A stretch of DNA of 64,000 nt, taken from positions 620,001-684,000 of the forward strand of contig CANXME010000853.1 of assembly GCA_948144175.1 (NCBI GenBank), in the 5' to 3' direction. The notes beneath the pieces are model-generated. The model saw only the letters and a program-made list of their open reading frames with translations. It was not told where the DNA came from and searched no databases. The stretch comes from Closterium sp. NIES-65 (taxonomy: Eukaryota; Streptophyta; Zygnematophyceae; Desmidiales; Closteriaceae). The position numbers were made by a program, and so were the translations under genes. This document shows, one piece after another, positions 33,970-43,030 of the stretch (its first letter is position 1; each line of letters begins with the position of its first letter).

Positions 33970-35550
33970 CTAGTAACATAAAAAGCATAGCATATTACAA
34001 CATTGCATAAAAAACTAAACATGTGTAGAATGTTCGTACTGGAAACTAACTGACCGTTAACCAAGAAATACATGACTTGTTTGCTTAACCACAACCAAAA
34101 TGTGGTCTATTCGTTCGATAATTCGTAATAATGAAATGTGTTAAACGATGCCGATAAAACAAATGGTAAGCGTTATGACGTAACAAGAAGATCAAAAGCG
34201 GCTTTTCAAAATGATGATGTTTTCAAACCTACGAAAAATGTGGTCCATATACAGCCATAAATTAAAGCTCATTTCGAGTGTTCAAGTATACAACAGTATG
34301 ATTTAGGACTTTCGTAGCTATAAAGGAAATATTACAAACGAGGCCCTGACGTGGTCGATAGAGTGGTGGAAATAGGTTCGAGTAGAGGTGCGCGTTGTCT
34401 GCGTAAACCACCGTTTGCCCCAGCTCCCCAGCCCTCGAGCCACTGAGGCGCACGTCAGAGTGCGTCCGCCCAGTAAACTGGCCCCCTTGGTCAATTTCCG
34501 CCAGAAACAACACCCCCCCAACTTCCCCCTTCCTCCCGCTTTCCGAGGTCCCACGAAACTGCGGATTCCACCCGCTTCATGCCATTCGCGCCGGTAAACT
34601 GCCAACCCTAGACCAACACCCCACCCCATCTCGTAAATGGCCAATTACGAGGCCGGTTTTGAACAAAAAAAAATGCTAAGTCTCCGTCGCTCCGTTTTGG
34701 GCGGATTGCAATTTTTCTGATGGTCACGGAAAAGCTTCTCCCGCGTCACAACCACCGTCACGGGTCGGTCACATGCAAGTCACGCACAAGTCACACCGGA
34801 GTTTCCTCCGTCGGGTAATAACAAATGCCACGATTAGACACGATCTTATAGGAACCATACACGTGGCGACCATGACGTCATCATGCCATACCCTAAGTTA
34901 CATTGCTCGAACAGTACAATGCGACTCGAGCCACAGTCCTGTCCAACCAACAGCCTTCACGTGGGCGACCCTTAATAACCTGGGATCGCATCCACACCCT
35001 TCGATGTCCGCCACTGTAACTAATGCCCACGCGCCATCTTATGATAAGACCTGCCACCCATTGGTCGACAATACATACAGCACGCTGCCATCCCACCACG
35101 TGCATGTGGCGGATGCCGTTGAATTATGGCAACGTGTACGACTGGAACTAGTCTCTTGATTACTACACCTAGGGACGACATGATAGGGACATCGGCGTGC
35201 GTCGAACATACTGTATACAATCTGTTTGTATGATGACCGAGCCAGAGCCTCACGAATAGGGAGGCGGCGGAATGGACGGTGATGCTATCTGGTTAGATTG
35301 GCAAGTCGCGACTCGTGTTCTAGTACCGTAACCCGAAAGCTAGTTACACCCTCTTTCTCACTACACTGAACTGTGCTGAACTGATGGAAAACCTAGTTAC
35401 CTTCGATTTGTCTGATTGAACCATACCTAGACTTAATCTAACCACCGTTAACCGTGCTTTTCCCATCTTGACTTCACTATAACCGAATTCACAATGGCGA
35501 GAAACAGGGTGTAGCAAGATGGGGTGAGAGAAAATGCTGAGTCGGAAATT
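33970..35550. other. No gene recognised
   Basis: AT-rich unique DNA to about 34330, then mixed sequence. The plus-strand frame at 34773-35159 (128 codons) has no recognisable content. Nothing else supported. Confidence 0.45.
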
Positions 35551-35786
35551 CTTAGTTCGTTGGAGTCAACCAGAGTAGCCCAGCCAAGTCATTCGACGAT
35601 GCAGTAGGGTTTGAAGGTTCTACCCTATTCCCCGTATATGCTACCCCGGGGGCTGTTCCCAAACTCTCGAAAACGATCAACAGAGGATAGTGGCTTATGA
35701 ATGTCTGTACACTTCTGAATACAAATGTACCTTCTGCATCCGTTGAATGATGTCACTAGGCTACTTGGTTGACTCCAACGAACAAG
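35551..35786. mobile_element. MITE-like element with ~28-bp terminal inverted repeats
   Basis: The left end GTTCGTTGGAGTCAACC (35555-35571), continued by AGAGTAGCC, is mirrored at the right end by GGCTACTTGGTTGACTCC then AACGAAC (35758-35783). Length is about 236 bp with no coding capacity. I saw no clear target duplication, so the family is open. Confidence 0.65.
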
Positions 35787-36954
35787 GCACTTCTGACAGT
35801 TGCTGTTAGGGCGCGTCAGCTCCCCCCGTATTTGCGAAATTGGATTTTGGCCGCTATTTCGTCGACCACGGTCAACACTGATCTCGCGGAAAACGCTGGT
35901 CGACTTCATGACGACACGGAGTCGGCCTGCTTTTGCAAGAACTGCAAACTTGACAGGTTTGCTGGCCAAATTGCAGGCCGCAATACCGAAACTGGAAAAA
36001 AATTGCAGTCGCCCAACCGGCCGGGTTCGTGCGACGGCGTCTACGCGTGAACTCTGTACATGTGTCTCACCTTCAGTCGCTGGTAACTGTATGCGACGTG
36101 CCAGATCTCTGTCGCACCGACGCGTTGGAATCGTGGCCGGTTTGCAGTCGACTCGGCGTCGTTCCCGAGTCGTTTCAAATCGGCCTCAAATTCGCGAACA
36201 CTGCGACAGTCGCCAAATATCTTGCGAGCGACGCAGACTTGTTACTTTCGTCAAACCAGCCCGACCGAAACCCGAATTTTGAATGTCGCGCGACTTGACG
36301 CGCCCTTATAGCCATCCTCCCACAAAAAACTACTTCGCGCTTGGCAACCACAGCCCTCTGAAACTCATCCATTCCGCCGCCACCCTAATCACGGCGGTGC
36401 CTCTGGCTAGCCTCTGCAGTGTGTACGATGCAGCTGGGGCTCACACCCAGACCTAGCTCTAGACTAGATCAATCCGTGGTCACCCTAGGTCTGTAATCCC
36501 ATGAGCGTCAAGCTGACTTGAGAGACTCAACCGTCCGCGAGTTATGATAATCTATTATTCCGCGGTAGAAAAAACTAGGAGTAAGAGCGTGGAAGTTTTG
36601 CAGCAACCCTAAACCGAAATCCCGGCGATGATCGTGGCCAGGAAATCCGGTTTTCAGCGAACGTGGTTACTAGCTCGGGTTGCTGCGGCGGTTCCTCGCC
36701 CTAATCGCCAAAACTTTAGGTCTAGAGGCTTCGCTGAAAATCGCAGACGGCCTGCCGATTTTTCCGCCGGACTCTGGCGTTTCAGTAAAGTCTTTCGGTA
36801 GACGGATGAGCCCAGAGGCTTCACTGAAAGTCTTTCTAGCCCGACAACAGATTAGCCGCATTGCATGTGCACACGCTATAGGATACCTGTAAGAATCCTC
36901 CCAGCATAACTATAAGAGAACTTCAGCCTTGTGAATGGAGATTGTGTGAGAGAA
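35787..36954. other. No gene recognised; upstream region of the glycosyltransferase
   Basis: Short open frames on both strands overlap and look random. The words AGAGGCTTCGCTGAAA and AGAGGCTTCACTGAAA recur 95 bp apart (36724 and 36814). No convincing TATA box could be assigned. Confidence 0.4.
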
Positions 36955-38490
36955 ATGGCGAGTGCAGTGTTTAGCCGAACTGGACGACGAAGCGCGGCAC
37001 CAGGCCGAATCCCCTTTCCAAGTCTTAGTAAATTGTTCGTGATAGACCATGACTTGCCTCTAGACGTTTCCTGGCTGTCGTCGCTCTGGTTCGTCGCGAA
37101 GACAGCCTTCCAGGTGTCATTTCTGGCGACTATGGCGTTCGGGATGCTGTTAGTGTGGGTGTACAAATTTTCGTCCGGCGCGAGTCCCGGTGTCGCAGCC
37201 TTTCGCGATTCCTTTGACTCGTGTGTGGGCGTTGGCCTTGCGTATAAGGGAATGCACAGCATGCCGTTTTTCCGCGGAATTGCGTGTTCCGATTTGGTGA
37301 ACGCAGCAGCCATACGCGGGAAATCAGGCTTCGATAAGGGAAACAGAATCCATTACCAGCACCGCAGCAGCACCAGCGGCAGCAGCAGCCAAGTGGAAAC
37401 CAATGTAGGAGCAAACAAATCGGAAAGAGACGGTTGCCGAGTCATGTATGATTCCGACGTTGACCCTCGCGATATAAAGCCCACCTCTTCATTCACCCAC
37501 TCGGGCTGCCAGATCGAATGGATAACTTTCTCCACCCAGTGTGGGAAAGGCGTTCAACGCTTAGCTAAGTTCTGCAACATGGTGGGAGTTCCGTTTGCAG
37601 TGCTTGGTCTGAATGAGACGTGGAAGGGCCTCGGCGCGCGTGTGAGGTACTATCGGGAGTACTTAGAGACTCTACCGCGTGATCGAATTGTGATTGTAAC
37701 AGATGCGGATGACGTATTGTTCCTGCCCAACCGTGAGCTCTGCGGACCAGATCAGCTCGTCAAAGCGTTCCTTTCGCTAAATGCCCCTGTCGTTTTTGGA
37801 GCAGAATTCTTTGCGTATCCGACAGCCCAAGCGATTCCGTTTTACCCGCACAAGCTGGGGTCTCCTTTTCCAAATCGGCACCTCAACGCAGGGACTTATG
37901 TCGGGTACGCGTGGGCGTTATCGGAAATGATCGACGCGACGTACACGAGTGACTGTATGGAGGACCAGCGACAGTTCGTCACTGGTTACTTGGCCCAACC
38001 ATACCTCTTCAACTCCCTCCCACGGACGCCTTACCCTGAAACGAATTTCACTTCGATACAGTCACTTCTTTCCCTACAAACAGAGCTGGCAACTACAATT
38101 GAAGCAACCCCCCATGCAAACAGGAAATTACAAATCGCCTCCTCCCCCCTCGCACCTGCTCCTGGCACTCTGAAATACCTCTGTGCCCTACCCGGTCCGT
38201 TACAAGACCTGATCCCAGAGGATGTCACTCCGGAGAAGCTAGAGGCGGCCAGGCAGGCAGCGCCGCCGTCGTTCATCAAGCTGGACCACTACAACGCTCT
38301 GATGGAGCTGCTGGGAGGGCGGCGATTCGAACAGTACGAAGTGCAGGGATCGGGAACGGAGACCAAGGTGTATTCTAAGGTGACTCAAGCTTACCCGTGC
38401 GTTTTTCACCAGTCAGGGAATAAGCTGAAGAGAGGGGTGGTGAATGAGATAGTGGAGAATGGGACCCTGGATGCAATGGCATTTGAATGA
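36955..38490 (+). CDS. PLOD-like glycosyltransferase, predicted type II membrane protein
   Basis: Single-exon frame of 511 codons from ATG 36955 (an in-frame GTG eight codons upstream was not used) to TGA. A hydrophobic segment at about residues 50-72 (FVAKTAFQVSFLATMAFGML) with basic residues before it predicts a signal anchor, so the catalytic part would face the ER or Golgi lumen. The domain matches the glycosyltransferase part of procollagen lysyl hydroxylases and relatives: WITFSTQCGKGVQRL, RYYREYLETLPRDRIVIVTDADDVLF (shown here in two pieces in sense only; the DxD-type metal site is TDADD near residue 250), VVFGAEFFAYP and HLNAGTYVGYAWAL. No hydroxylase domain follows. The C-terminal ~90 residues (from about VTPEKLEAARQAAP) are outside the core domain, and a copy of that part lies at 944-1150. 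Family members transfer hexose to protein acceptors; the acceptor here is unknown. Confidence 0.85.
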   Translation: MASAVFSRTGRRSAAPGRIPFPSLSKLFVIDHDLPLDVSWLSSLWFVAKTAFQVSFLATMAFGMLLVWVYKFSSGASPGVAAFRDSFDSCVGVGLAYKGMHSMPFFRGIACSDLVNAAAIRGKSGFDKGNRIHYQHRSSTSGSSSQVETNVGANKSERDGCRVMYDSDVDPRDIKPTSSFTHSGCQIEWITFSTQCGKGVQRLAKFCNMVGVPFAVLGLNETWKGLGARVRYYREYLETLPRDRIVIVTDADDVLFLPNRELCGPDQLVKAFLSLNAPVVFGAEFFAYPTAQAIPFYPHKLGSPFPNRHLNAGTYVGYAWALSEMIDATYTSDCMEDQRQFVTGYLAQPYLFNSLPRTPYPETNFTSIQSLLSLQTELATTIEATPHANRKLQIASSPLAPAPGTLKYLCALPGPLQDLIPEDVTPEKLEAARQAAPPSFIKLDHYNALMELLGGRRFEQYEVQGSGTETKVYSKVTQAYPCVFHQSGNKLKRGVVNEIVENGTLDAMAFE

Positions 38491-40082
38491 GCTGCTGACT
38501 TGCAGTTGAATAGCTTCTGTGTTGCATGTGCTGTTACTAGCTGATTGTACATGCCTAAGTGTGGTCACCTTGCCCAGTACAATGTGTGCCTGAAACTGTT
38601 TGCTCTGAAAACTGATGGTGTTAGACCACACATGGTGTTCATGCTGAGGAGTGCAGCACCAGTGATTTTAGGCCAGAAAGCCGGAAGAGGGAGTCTGGGA
38701 GGCGGGAGGCAGGTGGTAAAGCCCTAGAGTTTTCAGGGGAGTGAGTTGGCCGATGGAGTCAGGGAGATGGGGGAGTGGCAGCGAGTGCAGCAACAGTTTC
38801 TGTATGCTTAGCCTCTCCCCTCCCTGCCTCTCCTTTCTCCCCTCCCTGCCCCTGATTTCGACCCCACAACGCGCAACCTCTCCCCTCTGTGCCCCTCGTT
38901 TCTCCCCGCAGTGTTCTCAGTTTCTTCCCTCCCTGCCCCCATTATTTCCCGGCAATGCCTTCCGTTTCTCCCCTCCCTGCCCTTTGGTTTCCTCTCGCTG
39001 CCCTCTCCTCTCCACCTCCTGCTGCCCTCTTACTACAATCAGAATCCCCGTTTCTCCCCACCCTCTCCTCCCTCCCCACTTCCCTGCTGCGTGCTTCCCC
39101 CACCCCAACCCTCCTCCCGCCCGTCCACACCTCCTTCCCGTTCTGCCCCCCTTGCCCCCTGTTCCACCTTGCTCCTCACCCCCACTGCTTCCCACACCAC
39201 GGCCCTTGCCGCCCATCCGTGCCTCTGGTTTCTCCCCCCTGCTGCCTCCGTTTCGTCCCTTCCCTGATTTTTTGAGTCGACTCAAAACGAAGTGACTTTT
39301 GAGTTGACTCAAAACGAGGTGACTTTTGAGTCGACTCAAAAGTGCCTCTGGTTTCTCACCTCTGCTGCCTCCGTTTCGTATCTTCCCTGCTCTTTCCCCC
39401 CCTCCCCTCGACTGTCTCTTGCCTTGAAGTTCACCCCTTTGCTGCCTCCGTTTCGTCCCTTCTCTCTCTGCCCCTGCCCCCCCCCCCCCCCCCCCCCCCC
39501 CTCGACCCTCTCGTCACACTCTGCCCACCCCTTTTTCTTGCCCTCCGCTGGCCCAGCCGCAGCCCTTTGCTGGCCCTCCCTTTGCTCTCTCAATTCCCCT
39601 GCCCCACGTCACCGTACCTCCTTACATCCGCTCTTTGAGTCGACTCGAAAAGCTTTTCCGTCCCTCCCGCCCTCTCAACTCCCCTGCCCCTGTACACCGT
39701 GCCTCCTAACATCCGCTCCTACCACATGAAGTCAGGAAGGCACTTTTAAGAATACTCAAAAGTGACTCTCAAGGAGTCAGGGAGGTTGAGAGAGACAGCT
39801 TCTGTAGCACCAGCGACTTCAAAGACCCAAAATTTCGAATTATTCGGGACGCTCAAGGTTCTTTGGGGCGCTCGATGTTCAAACACCAGCGTGTTCAGGG
39901 GAGAAAGCCAAACACGGGAGCCAGGGAGGTCTGAGAGAGACAGCTTCCGCAGCATCAGCGTCTTCAAAACGATAATATTATCGAAACCCACGAAATGCGT
40001 AAAACGTCTGGGCAGGAAGAAACGGCCAGGCTCCCCAAAAGGCTTAGCTTGAGGGTCAAATGCACAGAAATCCCAGGCGTTC
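38491..40082. repeat. Pyrimidine-rich low-complexity region downstream of the glycosyltransferase
   Basis: 38800-39260 and 39350-39720 are imperfect repeats of CTCCCCTCCCTGCCC and relatives. A run of about 30 C lies at 39474-39503. A two-copy repeat with GAGAGAGACAGCTTC occurs at 39790 and 39932. Long open frames are Pro/Ser/Leu strings and are not taken as genes. Confidence 0.7.
39270..39341. repeat. 27-bp tandem repeat of a perfect 18-bp palindrome
   Basis: TTTTGAGTCGACTCAAAA stands at 39270-39287 and 39324-39341. A one-base variant (GAGTTGACTC) at 39297-39314 keeps the 27-bp spacing. A further near-copy, TTTGAGTCGACTCGAAAAG, is near 39634. Confidence 0.92.
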
Positions 40083-40214
40083 TGTCAGAATCTGGACGAA
40101 GGAATGAATGCATTGAGTAGGAAGTTGGTACAAGTACTAACCCTAATTGGGTTGTACCCCTTATGGGCTACCCCACTACAGCCTACACAACCTATACAAT
40201 ATAATAGTTTGACA
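40083..40214 (-). repeat. 3' LTR of copia element 5
   Basis: Starts TGTCAGAATCTGG and ends TAGTTTGACA, 132 bp, with the core CTACCCCACTACAGCCTA. Its partner is not in the window, so the outer border is judged by resemblance to elements 2 and 6. Confidence 0.75.
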
Positions 40215-40439
40215 CACCCCCATAGGCAAAGTGGGGGAGAAGAAGAATTCACAAGACCAGTCAAGAAAAGCAAGGCAAGCTCAGGGTGGATCACAAAGTC
40301 ACCACACATTCTGAGCATAACCAAATGGCCACAAGGCCAGTTCACATGCAGAGTTATATAAATGGGAACAAGGAGCACAATGATCACAACCTAAAATGTG
40401 TAAGCATGCATGATAAGTATATAGATCACAGTACAAGCA

Positions 40440-41630
40440 AAGTCACGCAGTGAGCAAGTGATGCAAAGTAGGCACAAGGCCTAAAATAGTACAGAAACGC
40501 TGGTGATCACCAGGCTGAAGTGCCTTGGTGAATATATCAACAGTGTTGGCCCGAGTGGCCACGTAAGGAAGATGAAGCTGACCACGCTGCTGCAACTCTT
40601 GAGCAAGGAAGTAACGCAGAGCGATGTGCTTCGTCCTGTGCTCAGTCTGTGCTCCTAACACAAGGCAATCATGGCCTTGTTGTCTACGTACAGATTTGGA
40701 GAAGAACTAGGCCGCTCTCCCAAGTCGGTCAGCAGGTTGGTGAGCTAGCTTAACTCCTGTGCAGCCATGGCCCCTGCGTAGATCTCAGACTCACAACTGG
40801 AACTGAGAACAGAAGTTGAGCGGGTAGACCGTCAAGAAAATGAACCGGAACCAAGGTTGAAGGTGTAACCCTGTGACGACCGCTGCGTAGCCAAGTCGTC
40901 AACCTAAGACGCGTCTGTGTGGCCAGTAAGAACAACTCGACCCCGTCCTCCAAGCACGAGCCCCATGCCCGATGTACTGCACAAGTAGCGCAACACCCTC
41001 TTAGCGACCTCCTAGTGCACTGGTCGATGTCTCCCAGGCGCAACGTAGTGTGCCAGAATGCTAAGAGGGTAGGCAAGGTCAGGTCGAGTGCGGGTCATCA
41101 GGTACATGAGGCAGCCCACAAGCTTTGGATACGAGCCACTCGGCTCTACCGACTTGTCCGAAGGTGGAGCTGAGAGCGAGTGACCGGTAGGCAGAGGAGT
41201 GGACTGTGGCGAGGAGTACTGGAAGCGGAAGGGCTGAAGGACCTGCTGCACCATGTGTGACTGAGTTAAGGTGATGGTGCGCCGTGCTCTGTCCCGGATG
41301 ATCTGCAAGCCAAGATAGCTGCGCAGCTCACCCAAGTCTATGCATGTGTGTCTCTTCTGCAGCTCCGACTTCACTAGGGCCAGTGCCTCAGAGTCAGTAG
41401 TGGCTAAAACCAAGTCGTCGGCATACACGAGGATGTAGAACTGTGGCAGCGAAGTGTCGGTACGCAGAAACAGCGAAGTGTTGGTACGCAGAAACAGCGA
41501 CGGGTCAGCGGTCGAAGGAGCAAACCCAAGAGCTGCAAGCGTCGTCTTCAGTGTGTCGTGCCACTCGCGAGGCGCGTGGTGGAGACTGCAGACTGGTCGC
41601 CGGAGGCTCCACTGGGTACCAGGAGGAAAC
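40440..41630 (-). pseudogene. RT C-terminus and RNase H of element 5
   Basis: Minus-strand blocks: LRTDTSLPQFYILVYADDLVLATT (catalytic box here YADD), GELRSYLGLQI, TLTQSHMVQQVLQ, GCLMYLMTRTRPDLAYPLSIL, then RNase H pieces in shifted frames and HRTKHIALRYFLAQELQQRGQ with DIFTKAL at the end (40443-40661). Frames change near 40700 and 41000, so it is not functional. YADD in place of YVDD is a one-residue change in the catalytic box. Confidence 0.85.
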
Positions 41631-41715
41631 TGTCACAGGATCGAATTCTCAATCGAAACTTGTCACAAAAACTGAATACAAGGCATTTTTATACTCGGAA
41701 AATACAAGGATAAAC

Positions 41716-41845
41716 TGTCAGATTTATATGACATAGTTGCTGTAGGCTATAGTGGGGTAGCACACATGGGGTACAGGGTTTCTAGGGTTGTATTTGTACC
41801 CAATCTTTCCTTAGTCATTCTCATTCCTGTTTTCCTTGCTTCACA
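41716..41845 (+). repeat. 5' LTR of element 4
   Basis: 130 bp, TGTCAGATTTATATG to TTGCTTCACA, with core GTAGGCTATAGTGGGGTAG. Confidence 0.96.
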
Positions 41846-41939
41846 TGGTATAGAGCGGGTCCTGCCTTAGGACCGTTTTTAGGGCCCACCGAAGCGCGCC
41901 CCGAGGCGCGCCCCTTTTTTTTTTAGCGATCCCTCGGGT

Positions 41940-42950
41940 CGCCTTTTCACTCGCGGCCCCGCCGCCTCCCCTGACGCGGCTCCGCCGCCTCCCCTGACGC
42001 GGCCCCGCCGCCTCCCTTGACGCGGCCCCGCCGCCTCCCTTGACGCGGCCCCGCCGCCTCCCTTGACGCGGCCCCGCCGCCTCCCTTGACGTGGCCCCGC
42101 CACCTCCCCTGACGCGGCCCCGCCGCCTCCCCTGACGCGGCCCCGCCGCCTCCCTTGACGCGGCCCCGCCACCTCCCCTGACGCGGCCCCGCCGCCTCCC
42201 CTGACGCGGCCCCGCCGCCTCCCTTGACGCGGCCCCGCCGCCTCCCTTGACGCGGCCCCGCCGCCTCCCTTGACGCGGCCCCGCCACCTCCCCTGACGCG
42301 GCCCCGCCGCCTCCCCTGACGCGGCTCCGCCGCCTCCCTTGACGCGGCCCCGCCGCCTCCCTTGACGCGGCCCCGCCGCCTCCCCTGACGCGGCCCCGCC
42401 GCCTCCCCTGACGCGGCTCCGCCGCTTCCCCTGACGCGGCCCCGCCGCCTCCCTTGACGCGGCCCCGCCGCCTCCCCTGACGCGGCCACGCCGCCTCCCC
42501 TGACGCGGCCCCGCCTCTACTGCCGACGGCCCCGCCGCTGCACTCTACGGCCCGCCGCTGCACCCTGCCGGCCCGCCGCTGCTCCTGCCGGCCCGCCGCT
42601 GCACCTGCCGGCCCGCCGCTGCATCCATCGGCCCGCCGCCTCTGACGGCCTCGCCGCTGCACCCTACGGCCCGCCGCTTGCACCTGCCGGCCCGCCGCTG
42701 CACCTGTCGGCCCGACGCTGCACCTAACGGCCCCGCCCCTGCATCTCCCGGCCGAGCCGGCCCAGCAGCCGAGCCGCCCGGGACCCGAGCCGCCCTGCCG
42801 CCGAGCCGCCCGGGAGCCGAGCCGCCCTGCACCCGAGCCGCCCAGCCGCCGAGCCGCCCGGGAGCCGAGCCGCCCTGCGCCCGAGCCGCCCAGCCGCCGA
42901 GCCGCCCGGGAGCCGAGCAGCTGTGCACCCGAGCCGCCCGGTCGCTGAGC
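41940..42950. repeat. GC-rich leader minisatellites of element 4
   Basis: 41945-42510 is a 23-bp unit (GACGCGGCCCCGCCGCCTCC plus three bases) in about 24 copies. 42530-42740 is a 15-21-bp GGCCCGCCGCTGCACC unit. 42760-42950 is a longer GAGCCGCCCGGGAGCCGAGC unit. With a 23-bp period the frame rotates, so all three frames stay open and give Arg/Gly-rich strings. Confidence 0.92.
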
Positions 42951-43030
42951 CGCCTTTCTGCATAGCTGCACGACCTGCCCTGCCTGGTGAGCACATTCCC
43001 TACTGCTTGCACTGCGTCGCTGTCGTCGCC

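Noticed and set aside
34773..35159. 128-codon open frame
   Set aside because: No homologous domain, no splice or start context, and competing frames on the other strand.
39474..39503. C run (and the G run at 58742-58770) as functional structure
   Set aside because: Homopolymers of this length are prone to sequencing and slippage error, and length cannot be trusted.
38741..39729. Ser/Pro/Leu frames that look like a wall protein
   Set aside because: Low-complexity pyrimidine DNA with a 30-base C run. No signal peptide plus motif pattern and several frames open together.
41841..42971. Arg/Gly-rich 376-residue frame resembling an RGG protein
   Set aside because: Antisense to the leader minisatellite of element 4. 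All frames are open because of the 23-bp GC unit.
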